Positions 1 to 10,520 of a stretch of 64,000 nucleotides of DNA are shown in pieces. The DNA lies in assembly GCA_027924585.1 (NCBI GenBank), contig BSBM01000592.1:5004001-5068000 (forward strand), in the 5' to 3' direction. The position numbers and the translations under genes were made by a program. Numbering within the stretch: position 1 is the stretch's first letter; each line of letters opens with the position of its first letter. Source of the DNA: Larix kaempferi (Eukaryota; Streptophyta; Pinopsida; Pinales; Pinaceae). The notes below the pieces were generated by a model. That model was given only the letters and a program-made list of their open reading frames with translations. It was not told the origin of the DNA and ran no database searches.

Positions 1-927
1 AAAAGGGAATCCAAGGTACACCTACAACTACTACAATTCTCATAATAAAGTGTTTTAACATTGATGAGAGCTAAAGTACATGATAAGATGCGGGTCTTAC
101 CCTGAGAACTGAGATCATATTGTAACCAACTAGTGGACAGATAGACCTAACACAATACTGGCTAATAAGCACGGGGCTCATATCTTCCTTTAATTGATGT
201 AGACATGGGGAGTGGGGATGGAAGCTTTCCTTTCAGAACGGTACAGATTGAGACAGAGGGTGACCAACTACAAATGAAAGGGTTTTTGAGTGAGACACAA
301 GACGAAGGGTAATGGTGACTGATAAAACGGATATTGCTGAGGGTATGGAGACTCAAATACATTGATCAAAGGAGACCATGGGTTGCTTCCAAAATAATGG
401 GGTGTTCCCGCATTGTAAGGTGATGGGGGAACTGTTTGTACATAAATAATAATGGGGGGTCCCCACAGTTTTAGGTGTGTTGGGGGACCAATTTGATGAT
501 GGGTGGAATCCCCACGATTTTAAGTGGATTAGGGGATGCTTTCCAAGATGAAGTGGGGTTTAATTTGCAGACGTAGAGACAGGTGCCCCATGAATCAATA
601 CCATGCACTGTATGCCTGCGGGATATCTAAATAGGATTGGTTTCTTCTAAGGGTGGAGGGGCCATAGGTGTCTTTATGGAGGTGATGATATGAAGAAGAT
701 TATGAATGGTTAAGTTCTCATGGAGGCATGATTGGAATTTGTGAATCTTTATTGTAACATGGGCCAAGGAATCTGATGGTGTCTACTCGAGGGAGTAAAT
801 ACACAATTATTAAATGATAAACTTCGAGGTGATATTTTCTAACTGTATCAGATTCCTCGGACTTGTGGGGGATCAACATCATGGGTGTCATTTGATGACT
901 AGGATGGAAATGGTGTGCACACCCATG
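1..927. other. Spacer left of element A1
   Basis: No coding frame here has a recognisable domain. The only short open frame near the left end shows no motif. The stretch ends in the 5-bp target site CCATG at 923-927, which is repeated after element A1 at 8105-8109, so this DNA and the DNA from 8105 onward were contiguous before A1 inserted. It contains the three-unit hairpin repeat listed separately. Confidence 0.6.
404..537. repeat. Three imperfect ~50-bp units, each a G/C-armed hairpin
   Basis: Three consecutive units each hold an inverted repeat around an AT-richer middle that includes a TTRTAAGGTG/TTTTARGTG-like core. The arms are GTTCCC (404-409) with GGGAAC (427-432), GGTCCCC (458-464) with GGGGACC (483-489), and ATCCCC (508-513) with GGGGAT (532-537). 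The closing bases differ between units but stay complementary within each unit. The function is unknown. Confidence 0.6.
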
Positions 928-1616
928 TGTTGATGTATATGTAACTTCGGAATGTATTTCATATATGTATATTGTAGTCCTATAGAGATGGTATTATTCC
1001 TCTATATAGAAGTGTTTGTATTCTTATAGAGATGTTATTATTCCTCTATACGGAAGTGTCATCATTTATATTGTAAGTGTCGTAACTTATACTTGATGGG
1101 TTATTAGAGCACTTTGTTGGGGTCAGCCTTGTATAAGTCATGTGGGTCGAAGGGTTATTAGACCACCCTATTGGGGGTCGTCCATGTGGGTCAAAGGGTT
1201 ATTAGACCACCCTATTGGGTGTCGGCCCAATCAACATTATGTTATGTGGTTAAGTTAAGGCCGACCTAGTAAAGGTTATTAGGCAAGTCAAGTCAAGTAT
1301 AAATAGAGTGCAAGAGGTACTTTATTTGATCATTATATTCTCTCACACACTCTTTGGAGAGTGGCGCACTTGTGGAATAGGAGAAGCTTCTGATAGGAGA
1401 TGCCTATCTCTTATGCTTGGGTTTTATCATTGCTCTATCTATCTCTGAGGAAGTAATTGGGGTTTTTCACTTTTATGGTTTTCCCCAAGTAAAATTTATG
1501 TCTCTTGTGTGCTTACATTATTGTGTCCATGATTGATATGTTGTAGATATGCTGTACATGTTGTTCTCTCAGTTAAGATCCTAGATCAAATTGAAGTAAA
1601 TTCTGAAAAACTAACA
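928..1616 (+). repeat. A1 5' LTR
   Basis: The LTR starts TGTTGATG and ends CTAACA, and the primer-binding site begins at the next base. U3 contains about three ~45-bp repeats beginning GGGTTATTAGA. A TATA box, TATAAATAG, lies at 1298-1306, so transcription would start shortly after. The TG...CA ends and the 689-bp length match the 3' LTR exactly. Confidence 0.95.
1298..1306 (+). promoter_or_regulatory. TATA box of A1 5' LTR
   Basis: TATAAATAG lies inside the LTR, about 370 bp from its left end. The same box is conserved in the 3' LTR at 7786-7794 and, on the other strand, in A2. Confidence 0.7.
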
Positions 1617-1630
1617 TGGTATCAGAGCTA
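1617..1630 (+). other. A1 primer-binding site (initiator tRNA-Met type)
   Basis: TGGTATCAGAGCTA begins at the base after the LTR. It matches the complement of the 3' end of plant initiator tRNA-Met, the usual primer of plant copia elements. Elements A2, B, D and G use the same core. Confidence 0.9.
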
Positions 1631-4277
1631 GCCTGAAAGAAGGCATGGTATGGCATGTATTACACTTGTTGCACTTGCGATGCTAGGGCTTGATATAGCA
1701 AAAACTAGTCATCGTAGCACTTTCGCTATAAATCCATTTTGGCAAAGTTTTCGGATATGAAACTTTTAAAAGTTGAAGATCAAATCCCCATGTACCTTGT
1801 GTCCAAAGGAAAACTTCTAATTCGTTGTACTTTGTGTTTTATGATCTGTACAATCTAGGGTTTCTGCCGCTTCCATATCTGAGTCATAAATAGGTGACAT
1901 AGGAAAAAAGGTCATAACGTGGTCTAGGAAGATCCAAATGAAATTTCGTAAAAAGTGACAGGTAGTTGACGGACTTTAATTTCTCAAGTAACTTTTTCAG
2001 AGGCCAAAATTGAACCAATGATACGTGGAACTCTATACAAGTTCGCTCTACTGTTTGATCCCATAAACAGGTCACGTTGCGACACTTGGCATAACTCTCT
2101 CTCAGAGAATCCAATTAAGGATAGACTTGTGGGGTTGGAAAGATGACAGGTCGAGATGCCATAGGTAGAAGTTTTAGACCCCGTGGATTCGTAAGTTCAA
2201 AGTTACACCAGAAACAATTAGGTGCATATTTCTGTCAAAACATAATTGGATTTTGAGCACCTTCATTCATGGCTCCGGGAATTAGGGTTTCGGAGAAAGG
2301 TGGAATTTTTGTAATCGGAGACCACGGCTGAATGCTACTTATCAAAATAGAAATTTAGAGATCAATATAAGAATTTTTGGTTGGGCAGAAGGCCGGGCTT
2401 GATCAGACCCTGGTTCGGGACTTTGATCAGAAAAGTGGAAAATTAGGGCTTCTGCAAAAATGGGAATTTTTGAAATCTGTGACCACGGCTGGAAGCTCCT
2501 CAGAAAAATAGAAGCTTAGGGCTTTGGATCGAACCTTTTGATTGGGCAGAAGGGTGGGATTTATCAAACCCTAGTTCGGGGTCATGTCCAGCGAATCCGG
2601 AAGTTTCAAAGGAAAAATTGAGGGGTGAAACTTTGCAGTTTTCAAATTTTGAATATACCGGCTTGATCATCTCATCAAGGCACATCTTTCTATCCTTTCA
2701 GAAGTTTGAAATTCAAAGTTTGAATTTCTAGGGTTTCTCTAACAAACCCTAGTCTAGCTCCAGATCCAGTTCCTGCAAATCAAATGGATTGGGTTAATCC
2801 TAGAAGAGAATGGATTGGTCACCTGCATAAGTGAAGAAGTTCCTGTTTGAGAGGGAGATGAGGCTGAGGCTTTACATAAGAAGATTACAAGCAATCTCGA
2901 CAGGTATGACTTATCCAAGTATGTTTCAAGATTTGTTCGTGATTAAGTTTATGGTATGTTTGTCTTCATATTATTACGGTTAGTACAATCTTGATTAAAT
3001 TTAGACTTGTCGTATCACCTTAATAAAATCATGAATGTATGATAGAATATATTCATTGATTAGGGTGTTGACACTTATGATTGTACTAATGCATTATGGT
3101 GTTGTATGAGGTTTATGTTGTCCGCTAACATGAAAGGTACAACAAGAAAGACAAATCATGTTCTAGTTCAAGAACATATGATCATGGTGACATGAAGACA
3201 AAGATTTATCCATTGTCATGGATCACATAGAAGATCTATTTATGAGGTATGTATAACTTGGTTCTATAATGGTTAACTTACGAGATATGCAGGTTACTAG
3301 CACAAGTCATTGAAGAGAACAAGAAGACATCATGTGGGTATGTTAGACATAACTAGCTAATATACTAATCCAGGTATGTTTTTCCTATATCAAGTTAGAA
3401 TCCTACCTTGTGATAGGATCTCTTATATAAGTATACATGGCATGATTGATAATGATTATTCATAGGTTTGAATAATCACGGGTTTAGGCATATTATGTTT
3501 CTTACCTTAATTGATGATATGACTAACCAGAAGAGTCATGAAAGTATAGGTTTGAGTAATCACGGGTTTAGGCATATTATGTTTCTTACTTTAATTTATG
3601 ATATGACTAACCATAAGAGTCCTTGAAAACTAATGCTTATTATTTCAGTTTGAAATGATCATGAGTATACATGCTTAAGATTATTGTGTTTTGATAGTAT
3701 TGAGAATAGACTAATTCAGAATGATCGAGGATGGATATAAGTTCAAGGATAGGTAATCCAGGAAGCAAAGATCAAGAGGGAGCACACTCCAGTAGTTTCT
3801 GCAAGGATGCAGATATTCAGAGGGAGTCGACCACTTCTCACAATCCACATCAGAATGGAGTTGCAAAGATTCAGAGGGAGTCCACCCAACAACCAAACAA
3901 AGATAAGTATTTGAATTGTCATTTCTTACATATTTGTTTGCTTAAATAATGTTGTTCAATAATGTATATGCTTATGTTTCTAGATGTAGGTTGTGTATTA
4001 TGCATATTAGAATAATTGCATTAATGAACAGTATACTACTAAGATGCATGTGATGGGTAAGTGGCCTATGGCACTGTAGAATGAAACCTCTTTGCTGACA
4101 TGTTGGGAGTAGTACAAACTCTTAACAATGTTCTGGTAGAGACTGGAAGGCATCTAGAAAGTTACAGGATATGGATGAATGTTGTATTGAAGCATTGGCT
4201 AAAATAATTGCATGACTGTATGACATATTTCTTTATGTGTAAGAATTTGTTCTGAAAACTATGAGAAGTTTCTAAAC
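1631..4277 (+). other. A1 leader in place of gag-protease-integrase
   Basis: This 2.6 kb lies between the primer site and the first RT codons. I find no gag fold, CCHC knuckle, DSG protease or integrase HHCC/DDE motif in any frame. The same non-coding leader, with the same blocks in the same order, is present in A2 (about 42.47-45.17 kb, reversed). The lack of gag, protease and integrase is therefore ancestral to both copies. Around 3740-3890 two short segments repeat the words CAGAGGGAGTC. An 84-bp direct duplication lies at 3463-3630. Confidence 0.7.
3463..3630 (+). repeat. 84-bp tandem duplication in the A1 leader
   Basis: A block beginning TAGGTTTGA at 3463 recurs at 3547 with only a few changes. 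The related region of A2 (about 43.27-43.47 kb) also holds two such blocks, one shortened, so the duplication predates the split of the two copies. Confidence 0.7.
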
Positions 4278-4415
4278 ATGCAATTTAACTTGTTTTGTAG
4301 GAAAGATCGTATACAAGCACCTACAAAAGAAGGACTACAACATTTGTTTCAGCAACAAAGTTATCTATTGAAGATATTGAATATATTGAAGTTCCCAGGA
4401 TTCGGGAAGAATGCC

Positions 4416-4984
4416 ATGATCAAGGAGTACCAGTCAATCACGAAGAATGATGTTTGGGATGCAGTCCCAAGACCTGAAGGGAAGTCTGCTGTGACTTCCA
4501 AATGGATCTATAAGATCAATCATACTGCAGATGGTGACATGGAGAAATACAAAACGAGGTTTGTAGCTCGTGGCTTCTCCCAGAAAAAGGGATTGAGTAT
4601 GAAGAGACTTCTACACCTATAGCCAAGCACACTTCCATCAGATCAATACTTGCTCTGGCTGTAGTGATGAAATGGAAGATACACTAGATGGATGTCAAGA
4701 CAGCTTTCTTGAATGGTGTAGTCGAAGAGGAAGTGTATATGGAGTAGCCACTTGGTTTTGAGACACATGATGGGAAGTCATATATGTGCAGAACTTGGTA
4801 TGGTAGGATAGACAGCTTTCTATCCAGTTTGGGCTTTACCAAGAGTAAAGCGGATTCCAACCTTTACTACAAGGTTGAGGAAGGCAATCCAGTGATACCA
4901 CTTTTGTATGCAGATAACCTGTTTGTTATAGGTGAAGATAGATTGATTGCAGACACATAGCGAAAGCTTGCTGCCAAGTTCGAG
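4416..4984 (+). pseudogene. A1 copia reverse transcriptase, N-terminal and palm region (decayed)
   Basis: Frame 4278-4622 carries the conserved start of copia RT: NDVWDAVPRPEGK followed by TSKWIYKI and FVARGFSQ. After that the reading is broken by frameshifts and stops. The next segments (TAFLNG, LGF, SKADSNLYY) can be read only by changing frame. The catalytic YVDD box reads YADN at about 4908, so the second aspartate is lost. The conserved segment that normally lies between MCR and WYGRIDSFL (the KKALYGLKQ region) is deleted, and A2 has the same deletion. No active RT is possible. The family assignment is secure from motif order. Confidence 0.85.
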
Positions 4985-5869
4985 ATGAAGGACTTGGGGA
5001 TGATGCACTATTTTATAGGCATGGAGGTGTGGCAGAATATAGATGGAATCTTCCTTGGACAAGGGATGTATGCAGTAGAGATCATGAAGAGGTTCAGGAT
5101 GATGGACTGTAAGGCCATGGCCACACCTATGGCATTGAACTTGAAGCTTCTGTGTGATGCTTCATCTGATCCGGTTGATGTCACGATGTATCGTCAGATG
5201 ATTGGGTCCTTGATGTACCTGACGAACACGAGACCAGATATTTGCTTTGCGATGAACACGTTGAGCCAATTCCTGACGAATCCGAGGAGTGTTCACCTGG
5301 TTGCTGTAAAGCATATTCTGAGGTACCTGAAGGGTACAGTTGATTATGGGCTCAAGTATGATGCGAATCAAAAGTTTAACCTGCAGGGTTATGATGATTC
5401 CGATTGGGCAGGTAGTGCTGTAGATAGGAATAGCACTTTTGGGTGCTGCTTCAGTATGGGATCAGGTGTGATCTCTTGGTTTAGCCGGAAGCAGTCCTGC
5501 GTAGCACTGAGTACAGCTGAAGGAGAGTATGTCGTAGCATGTTTGGCTAGTTGTGAGACAGTATGGCTCCGGAAGCTACTGTCTGAGTTATTTGATCTCC
5601 CGCTGGAGGCTACTGGTATCTTTTGTGACAACCAGAGTTGTGTGAAGCTATCTGAGAACCCGGTGTTCCACGACAGGTCGAAGCACATTGAGATCAAATA
5701 TCACTATATCAGTGATATGGTGCAGAGAGGAGCAGTGAAGCTCATGTATGTTGCGACGGATGAGCAGATTGCAGATGTACTGACGAAACCACTAGCCAGA
5801 GTGAAGTTTGAGTACTTCAGAGAGAGGCTTGGTGTTTTTCAGATCGATGACACTTCGAGGAAGAAGTGA
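4985..5869 (+). CDS. A1 copia RT C-terminus plus RNase H (open fragment)
   Basis: This 294-codon open frame covers the end of copia RT (MKDLGMMHYFIGMEV, then MIGSLMYLTNTRPDICFA and LRYLKGT) and the whole RNase H domain. RNase H residues are in place: D in DSDWAGS, E in AEGEY, D in FCDNQS, and D in IADVLTKPLA. It ends just after the standard copia C-terminus (FEYFRERLGV). The methionine at 4985 is internal to the domain and not a true start. The frame stayed open although upstream RT is broken, so it is a fragment of a dead polyprotein. It sits directly before the hairpin array. Confidence 0.9.
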   Translation: MKDLGMMHYFIGMEVWQNIDGIFLGQGMYAVEIMKRFRMMDCKAMATPMALNLKLLCDASSDPVDVTMYRQMIGSLMYLTNTRPDICFAMNTLSQFLTNPRSVHLVAVKHILRYLKGTVDYGLKYDANQKFNLQGYDDSDWAGSAVDRNSTFGCCFSMGSGVISWFSRKQSCVALSTAEGEYVVACLASCETVWLRKLLSELFDLPLEATGIFCDNQSCVKLSENPVFHDRSKHIEIKYHYISDMVQRGAVKLMYVATDEQIADVLTKPLARVKFEYFRERLGVFQIDDTSRKK

Positions 5870-5983
5870 TGGAGACATTTGCTGAAGCCATTCCAAGCAT
5901 GGTGGAAGGAGGATCCTTCACATGGCTATGGATGTAAGCGCTGGATGATGAGCATTAGGATGATGTTCTAGTTTCTGCTCAAT

Positions 5984-6610
5984 ATGATTAGTTGGATCAT
6001 TTATGTATGTATGCATCATGTTGGATATTGGATATGATTAGTTGGATCATTTATGTATGTATGCATTATGTTGGATGCTGGATATGATCAGTTGGATCAT
6101 TTATGTATGTATGCATCATGTTGGCTGATGGATATGATCAGTTGGATCATTTATATGTATGTATATATGCATCATGTTGGATGCTTGGACCATGCATCTG
6201 CATATGTATCAAGTGGATACGATTGTATGATCAGGTAGATCATGTATGCTGATATATATTAGGTGGATACATTGTATGGTCAGGTGGATCATGTATCTGT
6301 GTATGTATCAGGTAGATACATTATATGATCAGGTGGATCATATATGATGATATGTATCAGGTAGATACTTGGTTGCATCAGGTAGATGCATTGTATGATC
6401 AGGATGATCATGGATGACGAGCTTCAGGATGTTGCTCCAGATGACATGCATCAGGATGATGCAGTGACGATGATCAGGATGATCATGTGTGATGAGTATC
6501 AGGACGATACTCTAGATGACATGCATCAGGATGATGCAATGATGATGATCAGGATGATCATACGTGATGACATGTATCAAGTGGATACATTACACAATCA
6601 GTTGGATTAT
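5984..6610 (+). repeat. Array of about 20 mini-hairpins between pol and the 3' LTR of A1
   Basis: The first part is four 50-bp repeats (hairpins at 5984, 6034, 6084, 6134). The second is a looser run to 6608. Every unit has the plan arm-ATC, five-base loop (AGGTA, AGGTG, AGGAT, AGGAC, AGTTG or AAGTG), GAT-arm. Arms differ but pair: GTATC/GATAC (6206, 6305, 6354, 6574), ATGATC/GATCAT (6227, 6325, 6395, 6470, 6545), TGCATC/GATGCA (6374, 6447, 6522) and GAGTATC/GATACTC (6494). Some units are degenerate (about 6255, about 6420) or have a G-T pair. A2 has the matching array on the other strand. The role is unknown. Confidence 0.85.
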
Positions 6611-6654
6611 TTGTGATGAGTTCTGAAGACACAGATGTGCATGATCTTTTCGGA

Positions 6655-7045
6655 CATGGTTGTAGATGTGTTCTCCCATGGTCGCGATGTAATTGCTGGG
6701 ACATTCGAACATGGTTGTACATGTGTTCTCCCATGGCTACGATATAAGTGCTGGGGCCATTCGAGCATGGTTGTAGATGTGTTCTCCCATGGATGCGATA
6801 TAAGTGCTGGGGCCATTCGATCATGGTTGTAGATGTGTTCTTCCATGGCTGCGATATAAGTACTGGGCCATTTGATCATGGTTGTAGATGTGTTCTCCCA
6901 TGGCTGCAATATAAGTGTTGTGCCATTCCAACATGGTGGCAGGTTGGTCCTCCCATGGTCATTGATGTAAGTGCTGTGAGCCTTTCACGGATGGTGGTAG
7001 GTTGGTCCTCCCATGCCGGTGAGTGTAAGTGTTGTGTGTGTGCAT
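6655..7045 (+). repeat. 55-56-bp tandem array in A1
   Basis: About seven units begin CATGGTTGTA or CATGGTGG at 6655, 6710, 6766, 6822, 6877, 6932 and about 6988. Each contains TGTTCTCCCATGG or a variant and GATATAAGTGCTG. The last two units are the most diverged. I could not find this array in A2, where a different segment was amplified. Open frames across it are by-products of the repeat. Confidence 0.85.
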
Positions 7046-7415
7046 ATAGGTTGTGCTTCATGATACTCCGTAGCCGTGGATAGGTTGTGCATTAGCATGT
7101 AAAAGGTCCTGGGAGATTCGATAGGTTGAGCTGTGTAATCAGTCCTGGGATGCTCTTTCGAGGTTTTGTGATGCACGTAATAAGTCCTGAGGATTCCACA
7201 GTATGGCCAGTGATGATGAAGACCTACTGGTGGTGGGTCTACATCCAGTATGAAAAAGGACTGGCTCTGTAGAACTTCCTATGACGAGTAGATTCAGAGA
7301 TTGATTGAGATAGCAGCAGCAGTGACGATGACGATTATCCAGTGATGATGATCCAGAGAAGAAGACTTCTGCTAGAAGACTTGTGTCGAGAAATACCTTC
7401 CTAGTTAAGAGGGAG

Positions 7416-8104
7416 TGTTGATGTATATGTAACTTCAGAATGTATTTCATATATGTATATTGTACTCCTATAGAGATGGTATTATTCCTGTATATGGAAG
7501 TGTTTGTATTCCTATAGAGATGTTATTATTCCTCTATACGGAAGTGTCGTCATTTATATTGTAAGTGTTGTAACTTATACTTGATGGGTTATTAGAGCAC
7601 CTTGTTGGGGTCGGCCCTATATAAGTCATGTGGGTCGAAGGGTTATTAGACCACCCTATTGGGGGTCGGCCATGTGGGTCAAAGGGTTATTAGACCACCC
7701 TATTGGGTGTCATCCCAGTCAACATTGTGTTATGTGGTTAAGTTAAGGCCGACCTAGTAAAGGTTATTAGGCAAGTCAAGTTAAGTATAAATAGAGTGCA
7801 GGAGGCACTCTATTTGATCATTCTATTCTCTCACACACTCTTTGGAGAGTGGCGCACTTGTGGAGGAGGAGAACCTACTGCTAGGAGATGCCTATCTCTT
7901 ATGCTTGGGTTGTATCATTGCTCTATCTATCTCCGAGGAAGTTATTGGGGTTTTTCACCTTTATGGTTTTCCCCAAGTAAACTCTGTGTCTCTTGTGTGC
8001 TTGCATTATTGTGTCCATGATTGATATGTTGTAGATATGCTGTACATGTTGTTCTCTCAGTTAAGATCCTATATCAGATTGAAGTAAATTTTGAAAAACT
8101 AACA
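7416..8104 (+). repeat. A1 3' LTR
   Basis: The LTR starts TGTTGATG directly after the polypurine tract AAGAGGGAG and ends CTAACA, followed by target copy CCATG. Its TATA box is at 7786-7794. The open frames at 7796-8024 within it are not genes. Confidence 0.95.
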
Positions 8105-8598
8105 CCATGGGGGAACATGCTACTCCCAGTGATTATGTTGATGGCACGCAAATACTGGTAATGAGGGCCCTTTGGTTATCAACAGTAATACTGGTAAATG
8201 GATCATAAACGGAGGGGAAATAGTTCCTATATGCTAGTTTCAAAATGATACATGTGGTAGGGTGCCAGGCCCGTTGCTATAACATGGAGTCTTGTTTTTA
8301 TAATGGAAAAACAAGTGTCTCCAAATTGTCCTGGTTGAGATCCTACACATATGGTGCACATACCCAAGTGTAGTAAAGAACCTAACCAAGGTATTGACAA
8401 TGCATAAATCATATAGGAAGGACAAACCGTACCTGAGGGGTACCCATGAAAAATAGAGTCCCAATGAAACTATTGCGAATACATATTAGTTAGCTTCATG
8501 TCTAAGAACTTGAAGTGTTGATCACAGTGGTGCAAATGGTTTGTGAAACAGATCTATTGTTTGTCCGTGGGGTCAGTTTGAAATTTGTGTCAACTCAA

Positions 8599-8607
8599 TA
8601 TAAATAG
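8599..8607 (+). promoter_or_regulatory. Possible TATA box upstream of the gene-like pseudogene
   Basis: TATAAATAG lies about 500 bp upstream of the first readable coding segment at about 9.1 kb. A donor-like CCAG/GTATGT occurs at about 8711, so an untranslated first exon with an intron is possible. This rests on motif match and position only. Confidence 0.3.
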
Positions 8608-9099
8608 GGTTGGGGCCCACTTTTTGAAATCATTTGTACTATTCGTTGACGACCTCCTAGAGCACATTTTGGGAGATCCAAAGATCCATTTGATGAGTTG
8701 CAAGTTCCAGGTATGTCATAACCTTATCTTTTTCAATTTGGTCTAGGTAGAATTAGGAGTAGTGGGCCCCTGGATGGCCAGGGGATGTTTTTATCCCTTT
8801 AAAGGATATTGCACGGGATTTTGGAAAAATATCGTGCTATAGCGCAAGATTTTGTAAAAATCATGCACGACTGCAACATAGGTTTTTTCCAAAATCGCAT
8901 GCAGTATAGCGTAAGGGACTAGCACGGGTAAAATACAATGTACCACGCTAAGCATGGTACAATAGCAGTTCGGTCGCGCACTGGTATAGCGTGGCTGAAC
9001 TTGGTTCAACCATGATACTAGCACGATTGAGCAACGCATGTCTCTCTTGCTGGTGTTGCACGGCGGAACAAGGTTCAACTGCACTAAGCGCGACATTCC

Positions 9100-10520
9100 T
9101 TGTGAGTTTTGAGCTACTTGTGGATCTCCTTAGGGGAGGCCACACTATTTTTATGCTTTGGGTATATTTATGTCTAATGGATGGGTATTCTCCTTGTGCA
9201 AGTGATTTTTATATTCTCATGGCTCATGTGGGTGTCATGGAGTGGAGGGAGAGAGAGTATGATTCTCTCCATCCATTGGTGATGGGGGATATGCATGATA
9301 CGCATATACTATGATATGCAGGCTCTTGAATTTTTTCAAGTGTCCCTTGATGAGGTCATCGGACTATTTTCTATGGAGGCTACTAAACATGTGGGTCCCA
9401 AATAGAGGGGTCTTTTGAGTTGGTGGTGAGGACTTGAGCATCATGACTCAGGACATCTATTTCTTGATTGGATTGTCTCACTGGGGAGTGAGAGAGCGCT
9501 TTCCTCCCTAGATGGAGGGAGATACGATCCTCGGTTTGGTGGATCTAATTTTTTAGGGCGACCGGAGTGCTATAAAATTATGGTCATATTTTGATGATCC
9601 ATCTAAGGGATCTTCCTGTTCGAGCTGTTGCAACAGTCATGGTGCAGGTGTTGGGGGTAGCATCCCCCAACCGGATTACTGGATGGAAACTGGCGCTCAT
9701 TGAGAGAGTGTTGGGTGGGTGGCCAGTGGCGTGGGTTCCTTTGCTGTTACAGGTGATGAGCGAGTAGATGTTGGATCTTCAACATGGTGGGATTAGGACC
9801 ACCTTCTGTTTTGGGAGCGTGTTGTGCTCGTATTTATTCGAGCGGTGTCCTTCACTGAGGCCACATGTAGTAGTTCCTCCCAAGGGGCCTCAGGAGCCCT
9901 GGATGATGTATTGGGGGTGGATCATGCCATGTGTTGGTGGTGGTCTCATGGGATCTTATTTCAATCCACATGTTCTGGATGTATGGGATGGTCAGATCGG
10001 GAAGATGGAGAGATACCCTTGGAGTGGGATGGACTAGAAGAGATATATGGAGCTGCCTGCTCCTGATGGGGGATTCGATGCCTCAATTACATTTTTTGGT
10101 TGTAATTTTTGATAGATATATATATTTGTACATACTTTTATTTCTGCACATTTTTTATATATGTTTATCATGTACTGATGATGGTTTCTCCTTTGTGATG
10201 CAGATATTGGTCCAGTACAGCCACCTCGACGACCACAGCCTAAGAGAGACCAACTGGCTGTTGGAGCTGGGAAGGATATTAGACGAGCTTCCACGATTGC
10301 TAGAGCAGTAGTTAGAGGGGATCCTACTGGAGGAGCGGGTGTAGGAGGATCAGCTGCAAGAGACAAGATGGTAATCGCCATGGTTAACTTAGAGCAGTGG
10401 TTGGGTGCCATGTCCGTAGGGGTTGATGACCAGGGTGTTTCCAATATGGAGGATGAGGAGTTGTACCTGACGTTGCATCTGTCGATGGAGCACAGGCTAG
10501 CATGGATGCCCATCATGTGA
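9100..10520 (+). pseudogene. Spliced gene-like pseudogene, possibly plant-mobile-domain (aminotransferase-like)
   Basis: Protein-like sequence runs through this stretch with several lesions. It opens with LLVDLLRGG...GDMHDTHIL (to 9314), then QALEFFQVSLDEV, then TQDIYFLIGLSHWG at about 9450. It continues in one frame from about 9576 (HLRDLPVRAVATVMVQV...), with stops at 9765 and 10035. An intron of about 105 bp (10099-10203, donor GTTGTA, acceptor TGATGCAG) joins ...FDASITFF to DIGPVQPPRRP and keeps the frame, which then stays open for 105 codons to the stop at 10518. The IYFLIGL segment resembles the plant mobile domain found in MAIN-type proteins and in some transposons, but I cannot confirm that. 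It could be a host gene relic or cargo of a larger element. Confidence 0.45.

Larger units (their letters stand above)
928..8104 (+). mobile_element. Ty1/copia LTR retrotransposon A1 (non-autonomous)
   Basis: This is a complete element by structure. It has two 689-bp LTRs that begin TGTTGATG and end CTAACA, a 5-bp target duplication CCATG (923-927 and 8105-8109), a primer site directly after the 5' LTR, and a purine-rich tract (AAGAGGGAG) directly before the 3' LTR. The internal domain is 5.8 kb, but the only recognisable protein sequence is the RT/RNase H part of copia pol. Gag, protease and integrase are missing. A long leader precedes the RT, and about 1.5 kb with two tandem arrays separates RNase H from the 3' LTR. 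By-eye LTR comparison gives about 37 mismatches in 689 bp, mostly transitions. A related copy, A2, lies on the minus strand at 38788-45782. Confidence 0.95.

Noticed and set aside
5984-6250. CRISPR-like regular repeats
   Set aside because: The 50-bp units are contiguous with no unique spacers, lie inside a plant retrotransposon and have no cas genes nearby.
6558-6909. Overlapping ORFs on both strands with repeated peptides
   Set aside because: They arise from the 55-56-bp tandem array. The repeated peptides reflect repeat periodicity, not a repeat protein.
7796-8024. Two overlapping plus-strand ORFs
   Set aside because: Both fall in the R/U5 part of the A1 3' LTR and have no domain.
10034-10516. 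160-codon minus-strand ORF
   Set aside because: It is antisense to the better supported second exon of the pseudogene, and the translation is low-complexity with no motif.
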